NCBI RefSeq assembly: GCF_014904755.1
Contig: NZ_JACZFQ010000002.1
Span: forward strand, 1 to 54,722
Reading direction: 5' to 3'
DNA length: 54,722 nucleotides
DNA from: Neoluteolibacter marinus
Lineage (GTDB): Bacteria; Verrucomicrobiota; Verrucomicrobiia; Verrucomicrobiales; Akkermansiaceae
Both the position numbers and the translations under genes were made by a program. The notes under the pieces were generated by a model. That model worked only from the letters and a program-made list of their open reading frames with translations. It did no database searches and was not told the DNA's origin. Below are positions 40,622 to 48,137 of this stretch, piece by piece. Each line of letters opens with the position of its first letter. Position 1 is the stretch's first letter.

Positions 40622-41244
40622 CAGTCAAGTCGCCAGGGGCGGGCAACCACCCGGCCGATGCGCATGGAATTGTGGCCGCCGCCGGAGACCTCGCGGGGTT
40701 GGCCGTCGCGGTAGTTGCCGGTGCCGATCTTGACCGCGACCGGATCCGACCCGGTCGGCCACACCAGGCCGCCGCGCGGTGAAAAGACCAGCGGATGAAC
40801 CTGGGCGTGATTCTTGCCGTCCTTCCACGTGAGCTGAACCGCGTCCTCGTCCATCACGTTGCGCAGTCCCTCGATTTTGCCGTCGAGGAGGATGACATTC
40901 TGGGGCATCGAATTCCACCGCTGGACTTGCCGGCCGGTGAGATTGCCTTCGCCGTCAGGCAAGTCATCGACCTCGAAAAGGCCGAAGCGGCAAATCTGGT
41001 CGGAACTGCCGGCCACCGGCGGGGCGACCGCCAGCACGACATTCTTGCGGCGGGTGATCGCGCTGGTCCGGGCTTGCTCGACCGCCGCGGCAAACTCGTC
41101 GGTCGCGGTGCGCCGGGCGGTGACCGCGGAGCGCCCGAACACGGAGAAGCCGATCGTCAGCAGGATGCCGGCGATCACCATCACCATCATCAATTCGATG
41201 AGGCTGAAGCCGGCAGGCTGGCGATGGGGGGCGGGCGAATTCAC
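40621..41244 (-). CDS. Verru_Chthon cassette protein D, GspH-like pseudopilin
   Basis: First gene of the cassette, 207 residues from a GTG at 41244 (VNSPAPHRQPAGFSLIELMM). It has the prepilin motif with Glu at position 5, then the GspH/FimT-like amphipathic stretch ATDEFAAAVEQARTSAITRR and VVLAVAPPV. The C-terminal domain ends with FSPRGGLVWPTGSDPVAVKI and IGRVVARPW, typical of GspH. The frame is open to a possible start at 41442, and a GTG at 41274 is another option. The GTG at 41244 leaves a short leader peptide of usual length. It is divergent from the 574-residue protein gene, so the operon promoter should be in 41245-41410. Confidence 0.85.
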   Translation of the reverse strand: MNSPAPHRQPAGFSLIELMMVMVIAGILLTIGFSVFGRSAVTARRTATDEFAAAVEQARTSAITRRKNVVLAVAPPVAGSSDQICRFGLFEVDDLPDGEGNLTGRQVQRWNSMPQNVILLDGKIEGLRNVMDEDAVQLTWKDGKNHAQVHPLVFSPRGGLVWPTGSDPVAVKIGTGNYRDGQPREVSGGGHNSMRIGRVVARPWRLD

Positions 41245-41410
41245 GGCACGAAGACGGAAGGGCAAATGAGACACTGACGGGACGCCACCACGAAGTAAAC
41301 ACGCAAGGCGTCGGTTGCCTGGCGTCGCCTCACAAATCCGGGATTGCGACGATCCCGTCAAATACAGGTCCTTTCCCCCGGGTTCATGTGACGCGTACGT
41401 TGCAGGAATC

Positions 41411-43135
41411 ATGCCGCCGGAGATCTTTCTGATTGATGCCATCGGGCCCTTCTTCCGTGGCTACGAGCGGCGGCGCATCAATTGGTCGAAGATCCCGTTC
41501 ACCCACCTTGAGACCGCGGGTGAGGCGCGCGAATTGCAATGGGCCGGCATCCGCGAGGACATGCGTAGATTCACCCGTGAAGCCGCGGCCGCGGGCTTCA
41601 ATGCGGTGACCTTGGATGACCTTGCCCATCTCGCCGTTCATGCGCTGCACGAGGAGGATGTCGCCGCCCGGGTCGCGGTTTACCGCGAAGAATTCGCGGA
41701 GCTCTTCGGGATCATCGCCGAAGCCGGTCTGGACATCTACCTGACCTCCGACGTCCTGCCGGTCACGCCGGCGGTGGAGGCCGCGACCGGCGGCGATCGT
41801 GGCAAGCTGGAAGCCTTCTACCGCGAATTGGTCGACGGGTTTCTCCGCGACTTCCCGCAGGTGCGCGGGCTCGTCCTGAGGATCGGCGAAAGTGACGGGG
41901 TGGACGTCAAGGACCCCATCCGGACCCGCCTCCACGTCCGCAGCGCCAAGGAAACCAACCGGCTGCTGGCGAACCTGCTGCCGATCTTCGAGAACCACGG
42001 CCGCACCCTGATCCTGCGGACCTGGACCGTCGGCGCGCACAGGGTCGGCGACCTGATCTGGCATCGCCGGACCCTGGCGGAAGCGCTGAAGGGGATCGCC
42101 TCGCCGAGCTTCATCCTTTCGATGAAATACGGGGAGAGCGACTTCTTCCGCTACCTGCCGCTGAACCGGGCTTTCTTCCGCACGCCTCACCGCAAGATCG
42201 TCGAGCTCCAGGCGCGGCGGGAGTACGAAGGGGCGGGGGAGTACCCCAGTTTCATCGGCTGGGATTGCGAACAGTATGCCCGCGAACTCAAGGGCGACGC
42301 CAACCTGGCCGGCATCTCGGTGTGGTGCCAGACCGGCGGATGGCACCGTTTCCGCCGCCTCGCCTTCCTCGAGCAGGATCAAAGCGACATCTGGTTGCGC
42401 CTCAACGCCGTCGTCGCGCTGCGGATCTTCCGCTACCAGGAGCCGGTGGAGGACGCCGTCGAGGCCGTCGTCGGCGAGGAGCGGGCCGCGGCCGTGCTCG
42501 AGCTGCTGCGCCATGCCGAGACGGTGGTGAAAGAGCTCCACTACATCGGGGGATTCGCCTCCCAGAAGCTGTTCTTCCGTCGCGTCCGCATCCCTCCCTT
42601 GCTCCATGTCTACTGGGACTGCCTGTTCATCAACCACGCCGTGCGCAAGGTGCTGCGCCACTTCGTGGCCGACCCGGAGCGCGCGCTGCGCGAGGGCGAG
42701 GCCGCCTACGCCCTGTTCCCGCGGATGATCGAGCTGGCCCGCTCGGCGGACCTGCCGGTGGCGGACATCGAGCACTGGCGCGATTTCTGCCACCTGGTCC
42801 GGCTCGCCCGCCGTTACTACTTCCTGCCCTTCGACCCCGACCTGGTCGAACGCATCCGCACCTCGAAGAAGGCCTACAAGAAGGCCTGGCCGGCGGCGAC
42901 GCGGCAGCGCTACCGGATCAAGGTGTCGTTCGAGCCCTTCAAGGTGAAGCGCCAGACGCTCGGCTGGATCTCGAGCTTGTTCCTGCGCCGCCAGCGCGGC
43001 TACCGGGTGATCGACCACATCCTCACCCTGAACTTGCTCGGACTGGTCTTCCGCCTCTTCAGGCCGGGCAAGAGCAAGGCGGTGCCGAAATTCCTGCGCA
43101 AGTCGGCGATGGGCGTGGAGGCCTTGTTCCGGTGA
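41411..43135 (+). CDS. Unrecognised 574-residue protein, possible TIM-barrel glycoside-hydrolase-like
   Basis: No signal peptide or membrane segment is seen. The N-terminal two thirds alternate strands and helices in a pattern like a (beta/alpha)8 barrel: FNAVTLDDLAHLAVH, LDIYLTSDVLPVTP, VRGLVLRIGESDGVD, HGRTLILRTWTVGAH, PSFILSMKYGESDFFRY, GISVWCQTGGWHRF. The strand-end acids (DD, SD, GES) and aromatic residues recall glycosidases of the alpha-glucuronidase type, but I cannot place it in a family. The C-terminal third is helical and basic (KKAYKKAWPAATRQRYRIKV), perhaps membrane- or nucleic-acid-associated. The ATG at 41411 has AGGA close upstream; the frame is open to 41315. It is followed by a small exported-protein gene. 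Confidence 0.7.
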   Translation: MPPEIFLIDAIGPFFRGYERRRINWSKIPFTHLETAGEARELQWAGIREDMRRFTREAAAAGFNAVTLDDLAHLAVHALHEEDVAARVAVYREEFAELFGIIAEAGLDIYLTSDVLPVTPAVEAATGGDRGKLEAFYRELVDGFLRDFPQVRGLVLRIGESDGVDVKDPIRTRLHVRSAKETNRLLANLLPIFENHGRTLILRTWTVGAHRVGDLIWHRRTLAEALKGIASPSFILSMKYGESDFFRYLPLNRAFFRTPHRKIVELQARREYEGAGEYPSFIGWDCEQYARELKGDANLAGISVWCQTGGWHRFRRLAFLEQDQSDIWLRLNAVVALRIFRYQEPVEDAVEAVVGEERAAAVLELLRHAETVVKELHYIGGFASQKLFFRRVRIPPLLHVYWDCLFINHAVRKVLRHFVADPERALREGEAAYALFPRMIELARSADLPVADIEHWRDFCHLVRLARRYYFLPFDPDLVERIRTSKKAYKKAWPAATRQRYRIKVSFEPFKVKRQTLGWISSLFLRRQRGYRVIDHILTLNLLGLVFRLFRPGKSKAVPKFLRKSAMGVEALFR

Positions 43136-43182
43136 ATGTTGGTGCTGGCCAGTACCATGATGAACCCTCAACTTCCCAGATA

Positions 43183-43632
43183 ATGAAACGTCTCTCCTGC
43201 TTTCTGGTCATGTCGCTCGCGATCCCGGCGTCCGGTCAAATCGGGCCTGGTAGCGGCGGGCCGGAAACCGGGACCCCGCAGAACACCGGCGTCGTCGCGA
43301 TCGACGGAGTGACCCCGGAGCCAGCCTCATGGCGCGAGCGTGGCTTGTATTATATCCAAGGCCAAACCCGCGAGTCGCTCGCCCTGAAATGGACCACTGG
43401 AATCAATCTGATCTATGACGACGGGATCGTCAGCCGCTCCGAACTCTGGGAAGTGTATCGCTTCCTGCGCACCTTGCGGCCGGTACCGCGGGTCCGTTAT
43501 CTGCAGTCGTGGGTGCGGCTCAAGCGATCCATCGGGGCGAACACGAACCCGGGAGTCGTGTCCGGATTGGTTGCGACGTGGTCACGGACCGATCCCGCCG
43601 CTTGGCTGGATTCGCAGTCCGGCCGTCCCTAA
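43183..43632 (+). CDS. Small exported protein, unknown function
   Basis: A 149-residue product with a signal peptide (MKRLSCFLVMSLAIPASG) and a mature part beginning QIGPGSGGPETGTPQN. The rest, including LYYIQGQTRESLALKWTTG, LIYDDGIVSRSELWEVY and YLQSWVRLKRSI, is protein-like, while the same frame further upstream is not. This places the start at the ATG at 43183, 47 bases after the previous stop. It overlaps the convergent PPOX-family gene by four bases. I recognise no family. Confidence 0.6.
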   Translation: MKRLSCFLVMSLAIPASGQIGPGSGGPETGTPQNTGVVAIDGVTPEPASWRERGLYYIQGQTRESLALKWTTGINLIYDDGIVSRSELWEVYRFLRTLRPVPRVRYLQSWVRLKRSIGANTNPGVVSGLVATWSRTDPAAWLDSQSGRP

Positions 43633-44075
43633 CGGAGCGGCACCTCGTGATACTCCAGCGCCCATTCGCGCATGTAGCGGACGCGTTCGGGATCGATGCG
43701 ATAGACGACCAATTCCGGGTTGTCCGGCGTGCCGAGGTAGGAGCGCAGCAGCGGGTTCTTGTCCCAGATGGCTGCCAGTAATTCCGCATCACCCTCGATG
43801 GCGGCGCTGCCGGTGATGCGGACCTGGTGATGGTGCTCGTCCAGATAACAGAGCTCGACCCGCGGGTTGGCGGCGATTTCCCCGGTCTTGTGATAACTGC
43901 GCAGGTTCGCCACCCACACCGTGAAGCCGTCCACCTTCACGGGCGACACCGGTCGCAACCGCGGCTGACCCCGGTCGTCGGTTGCGAGCATCGGGAACTT
44001 GGCGGATTTCATCGTCGCCTTCGCCAGCTCGGGAAGCTCGGCGGGATCCACGGGGGCGGGTTTCGGTCGGGCCAT
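43629..44075 (-). CDS. Pyridoxamine 5'-phosphate oxidase-family (FMN-binding split barrel) protein
   Basis: A 148-residue protein of the PPOX-like flavin-binding split-barrel class, members of which bind FMN, F420 or heme and act in redox or detoxification reactions. The pattern MLATDDRGQPRLRPVSPVKV, VWVANLRSYHKTGEIAANPR (phosphate-binding region), VELCYLDEHHHQVRITG and AIWDKNPLLRSYLGTPDNP is typical of the general-stress-protein-26-like subgroup. It is too short and lacks the C-terminal motif expected for PdxH itself. The upstream side is a non-coding stretch holding a REP-like inverted repeat. Confidence 0.82.
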   Translation of the reverse strand: MARPKPAPVDPAELPELAKATMKSAKFPMLATDDRGQPRLRPVSPVKVDGFTVWVANLRSYHKTGEIAANPRVELCYLDEHHHQVRITGSAAIEGDAELLAAIWDKNPLLRSYLGTPDNPELVVYRIDPERVRYMREWALEYHEVPLR

Positions 44076-44152
44076 GTCGAACGAGGATTCACCGGCTGCC
44101 GGCGAATGCCAGTGGAAAGCTTCAAACGGTGATCCGCGGCGCAGCCGCCCTT

Positions 44153-44299
44153 GGACTGCTGCGATCCTTCGCAGCTTTCAGGGCGAAGGGCACCGCATGC
44201 TTCACCTGAAGGCCGAAGCGATCCTTCTCGACCCCTTCCAAGCACCGCTCAAGCGACATCATCCCTGCACTCGAGAGCTGCGAAGGATCGCAGCAGTCC
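44153..44299. repeat. REP-like inverted repeat (two 24-base arms around a 99-base centre)
   Basis: The arms at 44153-44176 and 44276-44299 are perfect inverted copies, 24 of 24 bases. Each arm itself folds into a 7-bp hairpin (GCTGCGA-TCCT-TCGCAGC), preceded by GGACT. Similarity continues imperfectly outwards (CCGCCCTT versus CAGGCCCTC reversed). It occupies most of the 270-base gap between the PPOX-family gene and the sensor kinase gene, in which no credible gene is seen. The architecture matches paired REP (BIME) elements; a MITE is the alternative. Confidence 0.75.
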
Positions 44300-44345
44300 G
44301 AGGGCCTGCGGCTTTCATGGCGGCCACGCTCCCGTTTTGTCCGGC

Positions 44346-46076
44346 CTAGCCCCGGGCAAGCGGCAGGGTGAGCACGAAGCGGCAACCGCCATCGCTCTCC
44401 TCCAGCTTCAGGTCACCGCCTCCGGCTCGGGCGAGCCGGCGCGACAGGGCGAGGCCGAGACCGACCCCCGGCCGGCTTTCTGCGGCGGCCGCTGCCGACT
44501 TGTGAAAGGCATGGAAGACACGCCCCGCTTCCCTGGCCGGGATCCCCGGGCCATGGTCGGCCACCATCACGGCGAGGAAGCTGCCACGGACCTCCGCCGT
44601 CAGCCGAACCTGCGCGGGGGACGATCCGGCGGCATATTTGGCGGCGTTGTCGAACAGGTTGAAGAGCACGTGCTCGACCGCGGCGGGATCGGCCCGGACC
44701 TTCGATTGCCAGGCGGACTCCTCGAGGTCGACCTCGAGCTGCAGCCCGGCTTCCTGCAGCCGGTCGCCGAAGCGTTCGAGCATCGGTTGCACGAGCCCCC
44801 CGGCACCCGTTTCGCGCGGAGCCGCGCGGGCGCTGCCGCGTTCGATGCGGGAGAAGGCCAGCACGTTTTCGACCAGGTGCGAAAGGCGGCCCGCCTCGCG
44901 GTGCAGGGTCTTGAAATAGTCGCCCCGCTTCTCTTCCTTCACTGCGCCGCTCTGCAGCATGTCGGAGTAGAGCTGGAAGGTCGTCAGCGGGGTGCGCAAC
45001 TCGTGGGTCACCGCCGAAACGAAAGATGCCCGGCGTTCGCTCAGCCGCAGGATGCCGCGGACCAGCAGTGCGACCGCGGCGATCGCCACGATCACCGCGA
45101 TCCAGCCGGCGCGGAGCGGGCCGCCGAGGGGGGCGGCGAGCGCTTGCGGGAGTTCGTGGGTCTCCAGGCGGAACGGGAACGACACCAGGGCCAGGGGATC
45201 GTTGGCGCCCGGATTCGAGAAATCCGGCAGGCCCGGCAGTGCGACCAGGGTCGCGGCGGGCAGCAGGTCGGTGATCTCGTCGAGCAGACGGAGGCGGACC
45301 GTCTCCGCATCGAGCCAGGCGCCCTGGACACGGACGCCGGACGAAGGCAGCAGGGGAGTCGAGACCGACAATTGCCGGAGCAGGAAAAGTTCGCCGCCGA
45401 TCCACACCGCGCGCATCGTCCCGGTGTCGACTGATTCCGGAACCTGCAGGGCGTCCGTCCTGTCCGCCTGCGGGGCCGCTTCCTGCTGGAGGTAGCCGTT
45501 GGCCACGGTCTGATCGACGACCTTCGCCCGCTGGGCCTTTTCCGCCTTGTTGAATCCACTCTGGTAAGTGGGTGCGCTGCGGGCTTTCGAGGATCCCCAC
45601 GTATTGCGGAGGTCGAGGTTCTGCATCTTGTCGTCGGCCGCGTCCTTCGGCATGGCCTGCCAGGTCTCCTCGCTTTTCTCCAGCACGCAGCGGAGCAACT
45701 CGCCGCCCTCCAGCGGCAACGGATGTTTTTGGAACAAGGCGCCCAGTTCACCCAGTGCCTGGACGCTGCCTTTCGACCGGAGCACGCCGGTCCCGCTGGA
45801 TTCGAAGCGCAGCTTCACCGCCGGATTGTCGTCGACGAGGTCGCTGTAGCCGCGCGAGGACAGGCGGTTTTCGCCTAACAAGATGGCGGCGCCCTCGGCG
45901 TCCATCCGCCACAGGGCGAGGCGGGTCCGTTCCTCAAGATCCGCCTTCGCCTCCGCCCCGGAGCGCTCCCGCTCCGAGTCGAGGGCGCGCTGCGTGAGCC
46001 AGCCCATCGCGCCCAGGACCAGCGCCGCGCAGAGGACGAGGGTCGTCCAGACCAACCAGTTGCGCGAGGCCTTCAT
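44346..46076 (-). CDS. Sensor histidine kinase (first two-component system)
   Basis: A 576-residue inner-membrane kinase. A first membrane segment (about 8-28) and a second (about 325-345) frame a large periplasmic sensor region of roughly 300 residues without a recognised domain. HisKA follows, with the phospho-accepting His358 in SAVTHELRTPLTTF, then HATPase motifs NLFDNAAKYA (N), DHGPGIP (G1) and GVGLGLALSRRLA (G2). The ATG at 46076 overlaps the response-regulator stop (ATGA), so the pair is translationally coupled. It should phosphorylate the regulator encoded just upstream. It is the last gene of the VWA protein/regulator/kinase group. Confidence 0.93.
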   Translation of the reverse strand: MKASRNWLVWTTLVLCAALVLGAMGWLTQRALDSERERSGAEAKADLEERTRLALWRMDAEGAAILLGENRLSSRGYSDLVDDNPAVKLRFESSGTGVLRSKGSVQALGELGALFQKHPLPLEGGELLRCVLEKSEETWQAMPKDAADDKMQNLDLRNTWGSSKARSAPTYQSGFNKAEKAQRAKVVDQTVANGYLQQEAAPQADRTDALQVPESVDTGTMRAVWIGGELFLLRQLSVSTPLLPSSGVRVQGAWLDAETVRLRLLDEITDLLPAATLVALPGLPDFSNPGANDPLALVSFPFRLETHELPQALAAPLGGPLRAGWIAVIVAIAAVALLVRGILRLSERRASFVSAVTHELRTPLTTFQLYSDMLQSGAVKEEKRGDYFKTLHREAGRLSHLVENVLAFSRIERGSARAAPRETGAGGLVQPMLERFGDRLQEAGLQLEVDLEESAWQSKVRADPAAVEHVLFNLFDNAAKYAAGSSPAQVRLTAEVRGSFLAVMVADHGPGIPAREAGRVFHAFHKSAAAAAESRPGVGLGLALSRRLARAGGGDLKLEESDGGCRFVLTLPLARG

Positions 46077-46771
46077 GTGGGCTGCCGGGAGTGGAATCTC
46101 CAGCCCTTGCCGCGGACGGTCACCAGCATCTCCTGGTCGCGGTCGCGCAGCTTGGTGCGGAGGTGCATGATGTGCATGTCGAGGGTGCGGGTCTCGGTGC
46201 GCGCCGGGTCGAGGCCCCACACGTGGCGGAGGATCTCGTCGCGCGACACCACCCGGCCCGACGAGTCCAGGAGGTAGCGCAGCAGGTCGGTCTCGCGCTC
46301 GGAAAGCAGGGCATCGGTCCCGTCGGTGAAGTCGATCCGGCCGGAGGCGAGGTCGACCTTGCCGCCGGGCAGCGGGTGCTCGTCCGCCGGGGCGGGTCGT
46401 TCGCAGGTCCGCCGCATCACCGCTTCGACGCGGGCGAGCAACTCGCGCACGCTGAAGGGCTTCATCACGTAGTCGTCCGCGCCGAGGCCGAGGCCGCGCA
46501 CCCGGTCGTTCTCCTCGCCGCGGGCCGAAAGGATGATCACCGGCTGGCCGGGACGCTTCTTCTTCAGCTCGGCGAGGATCGAGAAGCCGTCGCGCCCGGG
46601 GAGCACGAGGTCGAGCAGCAGCAGCCGGTAGTTCGCCTTCAGCGCCAGTTCCAGCCCGCCGGTCCCGTCGCCGGCTTCCAACGTACGATACCCGCCGTAT
46701 TCCAACGCGTCGACGACCCCGCGGCGGATCGCGGCGTCGTCTTCGATGACGAGGATGGTGCTGTCGGTCAT
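46073..46771 (-). CDS. OmpR/PhoB-family response regulator (first two-component system)
   Basis: A 232-residue DNA-binding regulator with an N-terminal receiver (acidic pair Asp11-Asp12, phospho-accepting Asp54 in LLLLDLVLPGRDGF, conserved Lys in DDYVMKPFSVRELLARV) and a C-terminal winged helix (LSERETDLLRYLLDSSGRVV, TETRTLDMHIMHLRTKL, VTVRGKGWRFH). The ATG at 46771 gives the typical start MTDSTILVIEDD. It lies 48 bases downstream of the VWA-protein gene and overlaps the kinase gene by four bases. It probably controls its own operon and envelope genes; targets are unknown. Confidence 0.94.
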   Translation of the reverse strand: MTDSTILVIEDDAAIRRGVVDALEYGGYRTLEAGDGTGGLELALKANYRLLLLDLVLPGRDGFSILAELKKKRPGQPVIILSARGEENDRVRGLGLGADDYVMKPFSVRELLARVEAVMRRTCERPAPADEHPLPGGKVDLASGRIDFTDGTDALLSERETDLLRYLLDSSGRVVSRDEILRHVWGLDPARTETRTLDMHIMHLRTKLRDRDQEMLVTVRGKGWRFHSRQPT

Positions 46772-46819
46772 GGACGTCGGGACAGGCAATACACGAAATC
46801 GGGAGCGGTGGAAACCGGC

Positions 46820-47968
46820 TTACTTGCCGAACTCATAGCCGAGCGCGGAGGCCTGGTCCTTCACCGTTCCGGCGATCGCCTGGTCGAGGGTCTTCTCGCC
46901 GGTTGTCTCCGCCTGCTTCCGGGCGGCCTCGGCGACGAAGGCGTCGCGCTGGCGGCCGAGTTCCTGGATGCGCGCCTGCAGCTTCGCCCGCTCGGCGGTC
47001 ATCTTCGCGACGTGGGCTTCGCGTTCGGCGAGGCTCATCTTCCGCATGGCTTCGGGGAGTTCGGCGTCCTTGACCTCCGAGAGCTTGAGCGTGCCGTCCT
47101 TGCAGGCATCGACGAGGTCCCAGTTGCCGTTGCAATAGTTCGCGGTGGCCTTGGTGAGGGCCCGTTGGGTCGCCGCGCCCTTGGAGGCGTTGGCGATGGC
47201 ATCCATGTCGGCGGCTTGCTGCTTCACCGCGGAGGCGCGCCAGTCCTTGCCGTAGCCGAGGTAGGTCTTGTTCAGCTGGACCCCGAGGTCGGAGATTTCC
47301 TTGTCCTGCGGCGCGTCGATGTGGACCACCGCCTTGTCCTGGTTGATGGCGAGGTACTTGCCGCCGGCCAGCGCGGGGCCGTCGTGCCAGGAGCCGGCGA
47401 TGCCCTCGTCGCGGTTGCCGCAGTGGATGGTGTTGACCACGATGCCTTTCTCCATCGCGTCGCGGCAGGCCTGGCGGGCATCGACGGGACCTTGGGTGAA
47501 GGGTTCATTGCCGGCGATGAAGATCACCTTGTAGGTGTTTGGCGAGGGGTCCCAGGAAAGATCCGACAGGGCCCGCAGGATCACCGCGCCACAGTATTCG
47601 TCGCCGCCGTTGGTCTTGAAAGCGAAGAGCTCGCGGCTGATCTCGTCGAGGTCGCGGGTCAACGGCTCGACCTGGCGGATCCAGTGGTTGCCCACCTCGA
47701 GGCCGTTGTTGCCATACTCGTAGAGCGCCACTTCCACGAAGGGCACCTTGCCGTCGCGCTTGGCGGTGTTGAAGGTGTTGACGACCTTCCAGAGCTGGGT
47801 CTTCGCCTGGTCGATCAGGCCGTCCATGCTGTTGGAGGTATCGAGCAGCAGCGCGATCTGGACCTTGTTGGCCGGCTCGTCGCTGGGCAGTTGGCCTTTC
47901 GCGAAGGCGGAGGAAACGATCAAGGCGGCGGCCGCCAGCCGCGCGGAGAAGGGAATGTTGATTTTCAT
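46820..47968 (-). CDS. Exported von Willebrand factor A-domain protein
   Basis: A 382-residue secreted protein: signal peptide (MKINIPFSARLAAAALIVSSAFA), then a VWA domain with the MIDAS start VQIALLLDTSNSMDGLIDQA, a Thr in FKTNGGDEYCG and the strand YKVIFIAGNEPFTQG. A helical, charged C-terminal part follows (KMSLAEREAHVAKMTAERAKLQARI), likely coiled coil. VWA domains bind metal and mediate protein contacts. It is the first gene of a minus-strand group with the regulator and kinase, so it could be part of the sensory input or their main output. The 169-base gap upstream is shared with the divergent secretin-module operon and should hold both promoters. Confidence 0.85.
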   Translation of the reverse strand: MKINIPFSARLAAAALIVSSAFAKGQLPSDEPANKVQIALLLDTSNSMDGLIDQAKTQLWKVVNTFNTAKRDGKVPFVEVALYEYGNNGLEVGNHWIRQVEPLTRDLDEISRELFAFKTNGGDEYCGAVILRALSDLSWDPSPNTYKVIFIAGNEPFTQGPVDARQACRDAMEKGIVVNTIHCGNRDEGIAGSWHDGPALAGGKYLAINQDKAVVHIDAPQDKEISDLGVQLNKTYLGYGKDWRASAVKQQAADMDAIANASKGAATQRALTKATANYCNGNWDLVDACKDGTLKLSEVKDAELPEAMRKMSLAEREAHVAKMTAERAKLQARIQELGRQRDAFVAEAARKQAETTGEKTLDQAIAGTVKDQASALGYEFGK

Positions 47969-48137
47969 AACACGCCTTTCCTAGCGCTCCGCGGCGCGGC
48001 CGTCCGTCAAGGGTCTGTAAATTCAGCCCGTCGCCCGTTTTGCGAAGATTTTGCACAAGCTTGATCGTCGTTTGGCGCGGGCCTTTGCAGAATCGGCCAG
48101 CATTGGCATCGGAGCGTGAGTCCGCTCCTCCTCTACC

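Noticed and set aside
42265-43182. Upstream continuation of the small exported-protein frame
   Set aside because: It overlaps the 574-residue protein gene in another frame with low-complexity Arg/Gly/Pro content. A signal peptide begins cleanly at 43183.
43629-44075. PdxH (pyridoxamine phosphate oxidase of vitamin B6 synthesis)
   Set aside because: The protein is only 148 residues and lacks the PdxH C-terminal dimerisation and substrate motif. It is better called a PPOX-family protein.
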